Source: Cornus controversa (taxonomy: Eukaryota; Streptophyta; Magnoliopsida; Cornales; Cornaceae). From it: a stretch of 64,000 nt of DNA. Shown here piece by piece: positions 57,608-64,000 of this stretch (the stretch's first letter is position 1; every line of letters begins with the position of its first letter). The DNA is taken from NCBI GenBank assembly GCA_026545225.1, contig CM048853.1, positions 42,982,755 to 43,046,754 on the forward strand, written 5' to 3'. The notes below the pieces were generated by a model, which was given only the letters and a program-made list of their open reading frames with translations, was not told where the DNA came from and did not search any database. Position numbers and translations under genes: made by a program.

Positions 57608-58031
57608 CTCCATTCCTATAAAATACTAGATTATTATTCTCTATTTTATTTGCTTCGACTGGACCATGAAACTCAAGTTTTCCCCACTCATTTGCGGAAT
57701 GGCCTAGAGGCCCTCTGTACTCAAGTATGATAATTAAATGGAACCTACTCGTCAATCCTCCTTTTTTGGGTTTAATGATCGATCAGTTTTCTATTGTATT
57801 AGATATTTTGGTTAAAGCTTCTCAGTTTTGACACATGGTGACAAGAAGAAGACTACACACTTATGGTTTGCGGTTTTGCATTTATGTGTCTGTATGCTTG
57901 TATTTGATTAGGCCCTCTGTACTTAAGTACGATAATTAAATGGATCGTCGCTTGATTTTGCTGCATGATAAACTGCTATGCTATGATAAAAAAGATCCAA
58001 TTCTGTTCTTTTGATTAATGGTTGATTGCAG

Positions 58032-58136
58032 GCCAAATTTACTGTCCAAACTTCCCAAGCCCCCACAGAAGAAGGTGCAAGTGAAATCTCACTGTCATCA
58101 AGCAAGACCTCCTCGAAAATTTCATCAAGTATGTGA
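58032..58136 (+). pseudogene. Kinesin-like last-exon remnant, unit 3
   Basis: Counterpart of 39770-39874: after TTGATTGCAG comes CCAAATTTACTGTCCAAACT and CCCAAGCCCCCACAGAAGAA. A deletion within TCTCACTGTCATC shifts the frame. The upstream tail exon is not part of units 2 and 3. Confidence 0.6.
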
Positions 58137-59015
58137 AACTAAGTAGCTCTTTGAGTTAATCTGTTTGTTTCTACTTGCAACACATCTTGCATAATTTTTT
58201 CTTTTCCCTTCTTTGAATGCTTCTCAGATTAATCTGTTTGTTTCTACAATGCTGCTTTTTTGCAACTTTGTGTCCTGTCATTTCTTGCCTTCTGCATATA
58301 TGTGGCCTTCCATTCATAAAATAGACAGGTGTTGGAAGAGGTATTTGGAACCTTCATTCTGTAGTATATATGTGTTTATATCTTTTTTATGATGGGTTTC
58401 ACAATTTCGTCCACCTTTTGTACATCAACAGTGTGTTTTATAGTAGTTTAGCAAAAGAATTGGCTTTGTTGTCGCATCTAAAATGACTCGATCATCTCTG
58501 TTAAATGCTTGGTTAATTTTATTGCTGAGGAGGCAAAAATATACATTACTAAAAACTTGAGGAAGCAATTTATCTTTAGTTGACTACTTAATTTATTCTG
58601 TTCAAGCAGTTTCACAGATTACATGACTAAGAATAAACTTTAAGGAGTATAAATAACTATATATATTAAGTTGTTTTAATCTCTCTGAATGAAATAGAAT
58701 AAAAACTGAAATGATTTTCGCACTGTGTATAGAAATAGTCCTAGTAAATCTTTTGCTCACATAATATGCCAACATTTGTTTCAAAGTTGCTTCTTGCTTC
58801 CATAATTTATAACCATACATTAACCTACCAACAAAAAAACACTAAAAAAATTTCAAGACTAATATATTAAACCACTAAATCAATCATATCAACAAAACAT
58901 ATACTCCAATAAAACTATTCAACCCATGACACATTAATAGCTAATAAAATTCACCACCTAATTAAAAACCATTCAAATATCTACATGGTTCCCAAGTCAT
59001 GTTTCATTCAAACAT

Positions 59016-59630
59016 TCAAATATTATTACCGGCTTTGCTGAGAAGGCTAAAATAGAGTTGTGAACGGTATGGATTCCAGAAAAGGCCAACCTCATCACCC
59101 ATCTCCAAGTTCCTCCTGCTCTTGAACTCTTTGTTCCAGTTACAAGAAAGTAAATAGCTGTTTGTCTTCCATCTCTTGAGTGTCAGCTCATGTTTAGTCT
59201 TTGTATCAAAGTCGAAAACCGTAACCCTTATGCCATCCACAGTCCCACAATCTTTTGCTCGATCATTGTCCAACAGAGGGATTACATGTTTGTTCATTGA
59301 TTCTTTCGGTAACAATAGCCTGCATGAACCATCCACATCACTTTTTGTCAGTCTCTTCTTGATTTTCCAAAGCTCTTCATCACCCAGCCTGAGTCTTGTC
59401 ATCTTTTCTTCTTCTTCATTAGTATAAAAACATATTTGTGAACTAATCCTCCTTTCTTTGGGTTTAGGACCCAAACCCAAACAACAATATGGGTCAATCT
59501 CAATCATCTTCCTTTTCTTGATAATATTAATAATGGAAGACCGTAACGAAAGTTCCAGTGGAACTCCACTATTTTCTGTGTCTTTGACTGGAGAGAAAAG
59601 ACTCGGTGCAATAAAGAACTGTTTCTCCAT
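59016..59630 (-). CDS. B3-domain (DUF313-type) protein, copy 3, 204 residues
   Basis: Third tandem copy, intact and intronless. It shares I43 with copy 2, so those two are the closer pair, and has two private changes: S24P, directly before the LELSL motif, and M81R. Both lie outside the B3 core (about 88-199), which is identical in all three copies (LTKSDVDGSCRLLLPKE, KRWKTNSYLLSCNW, GDEVGLFWNPYRSQLYF). Its distal upstream region is altered by a 127-bp inverted duplication (59941-60067), about 310 bp above the start codon, so its regulation could differ. Role presumed transcriptional; targets unknown. Confidence 0.87.
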   Translation of the reverse strand: MEKQFFIAPSLFSPVKDTENSGVPLELSLRSSIINIIKKRKMIEIDPYCCLGLGPKPKERRISSQICFYTNEEEEKMTRLRLGDEELWKIKKRLTKSDVDGSCRLLLPKESMNKHVIPLLDNDRAKDCGTVDGIRVTVFDFDTKTKHELTLKRWKTNSYLLSCNWNKEFKSRRNLEMGDEVGLFWNPYRSQLYFSLLSKAGNNI

Positions 59631-59907
59631 TTTTTGAAGCAGAAAGAAGAGTTAAAACAGAGAAGGCGAAAAATATAGGCCGGGTTTGGGTGATGAAAGA
59701 GAACGGGAATGGAATGTGAGAGAGTTAGGGTGATGAAAGAGAGAGTGAAGGCTTCTGTTTTCTTGGAATAAAACTAATGATCAAGAATATGTATATGTAT
59801 ATATACACACACACATATGTTTCCTAAATGAGTTTGAAGTGGTGTTCTTGGAATGAGACTACGTGATGAGACTAACGGCAGATTTTCATATCATCAGGTT
59901 GGGAAAC

Positions 59908-59940
<33 letters not shown>

Positions 59941-59941
<1 letters not shown>

Positions 59942-60067
59942 CATCACGTAGTCTCAGCTAACTTCAAACCCATTTAGGAAACCTAGTCTCATTCCAAGAA
60001 CACAACAATGAACAATATAGACTAGGTTTCCTAAATGAGTTTGAAGTTAACTGAGACTACGTGATGA
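59941..60067. repeat. Hairpin-forming inverted duplication upstream of B3 copy 3
   Basis: TCATCACGTAGTCTCAGCTA.. to ..AGGAAACCTAGTCT pairs with AGACTAGGTTTCCTAAAT.. to ..TGAGACTACGTGATGA. Arms are about 47 bp with a spacer of about 30 bp. Units 1 and 2 contain only the right-hand orientation, so the left arm was newly made in unit 3. Confidence 0.85.
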
Positions 60068-61395
60068 GATCTTGAGACTAACGGCAGATGTTCATATCAT
60101 AAGGTTACAGTTTAGGAAACGTGTACATAAAGATATATATGTATATATCTGTGGTAAATGTACATGCTATGTTTAAACATGTGCATGTGTGTGTATACAT
60201 AATGGCACGCGGTTTCCTAACCTTCATGGTTTCAGCTTAGGAATTTAACCCAATCTAATCTGTTGCTGAAATTGGGCTGCTTACAACCTAGCCCAGCCTT
60301 TCAATTAAATATGCAGGTTTATTAGTGGAAAAGGTAACTTCTGATATGAAATATTAAAAACTTTTTCATAAGATTTCAAATTCTAATTATAAATTGAAAT
60401 TTTGATATATAATGTAATTTTTTTTAGGATAAACTGCAAAAAAACAAAAAAAAAAAACCCTTTACTACTTCACTTCTGTCCATTTTAATTTTAATTTTTT
60501 TTCAAAATATCCCCTTCAAGTAGCCGGAGAGGGTGATTTAACAAACGGAAGTTGGTCAAATATCGTTGTTTAGACATTAACTTTTCTCATATTTATTGAG
60601 ACAAAAATGCCACTATGATTTAATTTTATATTTTATATTAATTAAAAATACATAAAATAATATTTTAATCTAGATTAGCTCAAAAGTGAACCTACGTGCT
60701 TGGACCCGTGAGTAGGGTTGGGTCCACCCTTTTTTCAGCCTCGACCTGTCGTCGGAGATAATAAACTTCTTCAATTCCAACTAGTACAATTAGGGGAGAG
60801 TTTTTATATATCTTCGATTATTAAAAATTATAATCATTTCCTAGAAAAAATGATTACTTTTTCTTAAAGGGTAATATGATAAATTGCAATTAATAGTTAA
60901 GGGAAATACATTCTTTATTACCAAGCACAACCCGACCAATTAACAATAATATTCAAGATTTTTTGACATTGATCGCACAATATGATTGATTGATTGGAGA
61001 GAATATATTTTCGACAATTAACCATTAAGGGAAATAAATTCTCTATTATCAAGCACAGCCCAACCAACAATAATGTTCGAGATTTTTTGACATTGATCGC
61101 ACAGTATGATTGGAGAGAATATATTTTCGACAATTGGATTAGAAGTAAAGGGTGCTCACTAGTCACTAGCTTACAATATCATGCAACATGTATATATATA
61201 AATATAACATTGATTGATATGTCTAATATACAGAGCAAAGACTTATATATCCAGCATATATATATATATTTAATGATTAAAGTGAAAGAATAAATTTAAA
61301 TAAGTTAAGAATGTGTGGGAATAACTAATCTTACAATGAATGTAAGCTCATTGTCCGGTTATATGTGCCTATATATATATATATAGACACACACA

Positions 61396-62780
61396 AACAT
61401 ATATTAATAGTCTTTATCATCTGGGTCTCTTCCGACAAATTTGCACCGCCTGTATATGTGTGTGTTTATATATTTGTTTGAAGAGTAATTCTTTGAGAAG
61501 CACAAAAAAAATATCAAAATAGGCACTCACCTCATTGGATACAAACACATCAGCTAACTTAAGTCCTAGTTGTTGCACCATCTCATGTCCAATAGTACCT
61601 CAAACAAAAAATTTGTGATCTCTATGAATAAAAATTGTATACGTTATAGGAGAAACTCTGCTAAAGAAAAGGTCCAAAAGTGAAATGATGTGGCCAAATA
61701 TGTCTTTATTTTTATATCTTACTATTGCCTATCAAAATATATATAATTTAAACCACTCGCAAGAGAATGAATCTTTGTAGATACGGTTCTTTATAGAGGG
61801 TATCGATCCCACAAGGAGTTTGGTTGAATCACACTACTAAGGGAGAATTTCCAATTTAATCCTAAAAACAGAGTTTTGGTTTGAGTTTAACACTACTTTG
61901 TAGAATGTAAAAGCATTAAATTTTAAAACAATTTGTAAAGTTGAGAGAGAGAGAGTTAGGGGTGGTTTCCACCTTTAGCCATTTGACATGTTCATTTATG
62001 TAGCTAATGGGATATTCTACAAGTATATGCAAAACAATGTCATTAGGCTTGTGACCTACAATGACATATCAAAAGATACATGTGATTTCTAACTAAACAT
62101 AGCCTATCTTTAATAAGCATAGTCTTTCAACCTATCTACTTATCATACCTTCTAAATGTACCTACGTGTGTCCGAACTACCCTATCTTAGCATGGGTTAT
62201 ATAAGCAAGAAATATCACATTCCATTAAACACCATTATAAAGCCATCATTTACACTTTTTGTGAAAGTTGTAAATGTTAAGCATTCAAAATGAAGCATTT
62301 CTACTCTAAGACAAGAGAAAGAAATAAAATTAAATGAATATATTGAAGAAGTTTACAAGTATTATACAAAATACTAGGCTAAGTAATCAACATATACATA
62401 TAGATCCCAAAATAGCTACAAAAAGCACAAGTTACATGGCTAAGGGTTTCAACCACACCCTAGATGAAAAGTTAGTTGATCATTGGAGACTTGCAATCCT
62501 CCATGGCCAGAGATGTGAAGCTCCAAAGGTCTAGTTTTAGCTCTCTTTCTCTCCTCCTGAAAGTTGTGTCTTCTCTTTCCCAAAAATATGCATATATGTC
62601 CATCCACTTGTGTCCTTGGGTCCCACCTTGCATATATATTTATATAGTTCATCTACTATATATATATATTCCCCTCACATGGCTCTTTGAAGTCAGAAAA
62701 TCCTCAAAAAGGACGTGCAAAGGTCATTCTTGGAAGCAAGTGGCAAGACAAGTGGACAAGTGGGCAAGTGACAGTCTGCA
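61396..62780. other. Repeat-derived intergenic sequence, no intact gene
   Basis: From about 61735 the sequence (GGTATCGATCCCACAAGGAG, GTTAGGGGTGGTTTCCACC) has the flavour of non-coding parts of plant LTR retroelements, but ends and coding domains are not visible. A small exon-like piece lies at 61531-61598. Confidence 0.4.
61531..61598 (-). other. Exon-like segment, unidentified
   Basis: Bounded by TTTGAG and a GAG|GTGAGT donor on the minus strand and open as TIGHEMVQQLGLKLADVFVS. A further short open piece RRCKFVGRDPDDKDY* lies downstream on the same strand at about 61415-61455. Together they could be the 3' end of a gene cut by the end of unit 3. The family is not recognised. Confidence 0.25.
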
Positions 62781-62787
62781 GAATTTC

Positions 62788-62859
62788 GATTGTGCGAAAC
62801 TGAGGTTTCGCACAATCAAAATCTCAATTGTGGGAACTCAACATTTTGATTGTGCGAAA
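62788..62859. repeat. Hairpin plus third copy of GATTGTGCGAAA
   Basis: GATTGTGCGAAAC (62788-62800), loop TGAG, GTTTCGCACAATC (62805-62817): a perfect 13-bp stem. A third direct copy GATTGTGCGAAA is at 62848-62859, with a degenerate CAATTGTGGGAACT between them. Confidence 0.85.
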
Positions 62860-63050
62860 TGCCTTGATGAATTTTTCTTGATTTCTTCACTTCTTTAGCA
62901 CTTGATTGGAAACATCGCCCTTCTTTGGGACAAAATCTAATATATAACATAAACACAAAAATAACATAATAATACCAAGGTAGACATAAATACGGAATCA
63001 ACATATGCAATTAAGAAGGCATAAATGTGTAACATTTAAAGCTTATCATG

Positions 63051-64000
63051 AAAAATAAGATTTAGTTAAGACTTGTAAGCTTGTAGCTATGGCCAAACTA
63101 TAATTCAGGCAATCTATTGAAAAATGAAGACAAAATAAAAATATATATAGATGGAATATACTCAACCATATCTGGAAAATTTTGATAGAAGAGTCTATAA
63201 AAACTTGCCTTGTATCAATCCATCAGTTTCTTTTTGGAAATAATTCAAGCAAATAGTAAAAAAAAATAAAAAATTAGTACAATGCCTTCTTATGAAATCA
63301 TAAATTAAAGTTGGTTATAACAATGCAAGAGTTTAGGAGAGGCAGACTATATATAAATTTGAAGTTATCTTATTGAAGAAAAGTGGTCACTCTCATGCTA
63401 AAACTTGCATTCTCGCATTTGACAACTAAACTTTTAGCATTACACCAAGCAACTTCGACATACAAAGTCTTCATAATGTGCCATTTCTATTGGGTGATTT
63501 TGGTTAAAAAGATTTAGCTAATTGTATCAAATTTGGTGTTATTTAGAACAAAGGTTTCTTTAGTTTTCCTTAATGGAACATAGTGGGCACATAAATGTAG
63601 GACATGGTTTCCAAAAGTGAGAAATAAGGTTTAGTTAAGACTTGTAAGCTTGTAGCTATGGCCATACTATAATTCATGCAATCTATTGGAAAATGAAGAT
63701 AAACTAACAATATATATAGATGGAATATACTCAACCATATCTGGGAAATTTTGATAGAAGAGTCTATAAAAGCTTGCCTTGCATCAATCCATCAGTTTCT
63801 TTTTGGAAATAATTCAAGCAAATACTAAAAAAAAATAAAAAAATCAATACAATGCCTTCTTATGAAATCATAAATTAAAGTTGGCTATACCAATGCAGGA
63901 TGTTAGGAGAGGCAGACTATATACAAATCTAAAGTTATCTTATTCAAGAAAAGTGGTCAATCTCATGCTAAAACTTGCATTCTTGCATTTGACAACCAAA
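63051..64000. repeat. Direct tandem repeat, period 569 bp, running out of the window
   Basis: 63051-63436 and 63620-64000 are about 90% alike over their whole length (TTTAGTTAAGACTTGTAAGC, GGAATATACTCAACCATATC, CATCAGTTTCTTTTTGGAAA and GGAGAGGCAGACTATATA in the same order), separated by 180 bp of unshared or not yet repeated sequence. The second copy is cut by the window end, so the array may be longer. No coding capacity. Confidence 0.85.

Larger units (their letters stand above)
57608..61395. repeat. Tandem B3-locus unit 3, truncated
   Basis: Starts at the same CTCCATTCCTATAAAA and follows unit 1 through the kinesin exon, the B3 gene and the shared doublet. Similarity ends at about 61395 after GACACACACAAACATATAT, inside the part corresponding to about 44390 of unit 1. 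The right half of the unit is missing. Confidence 0.9.

Noticed and set aside
62476..62898. 140-codon plus-strand ORF
   Set aside because: Crosses TA runs and the GATTGTGCGAAA hairpin in repeat-derived DNA. No domain.
1..64000. CRISPR arrays, operons, bacterial or viral genes
   Set aside because: The window is plant nuclear DNA. Tandem repeats here lack unique spacers and no prokaryotic genes are present.

Overview
The window is nuclear DNA from a flowering plant, most likely a eudicot. It is AT-rich, has spliced genes with GT..AG introns, is full of (TA)n and (GA)n microsatellites, and contains plant-specific families (WNK kinase, DUF868, PLS-class PPR, DUF313-type B3) and plant transposons (Au SINE, LINE, hAT, PIF/Harbinger, MULE-like and Ty3/Gypsy). 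I cannot name the species. Only a small part of the 64 kb codes for protein.

Region by region. At 1-1.3 kb lies the 5' half of a WNK kinase gene on the minus strand, cut by the window edge. From 1.3 to 13.8 kb there is no convincing gene. That stretch holds a 3.0-kb MULE-like element enclosing a Gypsy LTR fragment, an Au SINE, a non-autonomous hAT element, three hairpin-type MITEs and a LINE fragment. An intronless EF-hand gene follows at 13.85 kb and an intronless DUF868 gene at 18.7 kb. From 20 to 30.7 kb there are transposon relics, a SINE, a tRNA-Cys-like relic, a triplicated hairpin-bearing repeat and scattered exon-like pieces of one or more genes I do not recognise.

The region from 30.7 to 61.4 kb is the most structured. 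Two 2.1-kb arms in inverted orientation (30.74-32.89 and 38.53-40.61 kb) carry pseudogene copies of a kinesin-like tail. They flank an intact PPR gene and a nest of transposons in which a hAT element sits inside the terminal repeat of a MULE-like element. The right arm runs into a tandem array of three units (starting at 39,344, 47,014 and 57,608). Each unit has a nearly identical intronless 204-residue B3-domain gene on the minus strand. Single units were later hit by different transposons: a MULE-like element with interleaved terminal repeats and a 0.9-kb TIR element in unit 1, and a 6.1-kb defective Gypsy retrotransposon in unit 2. Sister units preserve the empty site in each case, so insertion ends and target duplications can be read directly.

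The last 2.6 kb is repeat-derived, with a hairpin cluster and the start of a 569-bp-period tandem repeat that leaves the window.

The genes form no pathway or operon. The main story is structural: duplication, inverted duplication and successive transposition around a B3/PPR/kinesin-relic locus. All calls come from reading the sequence. No database search was run.
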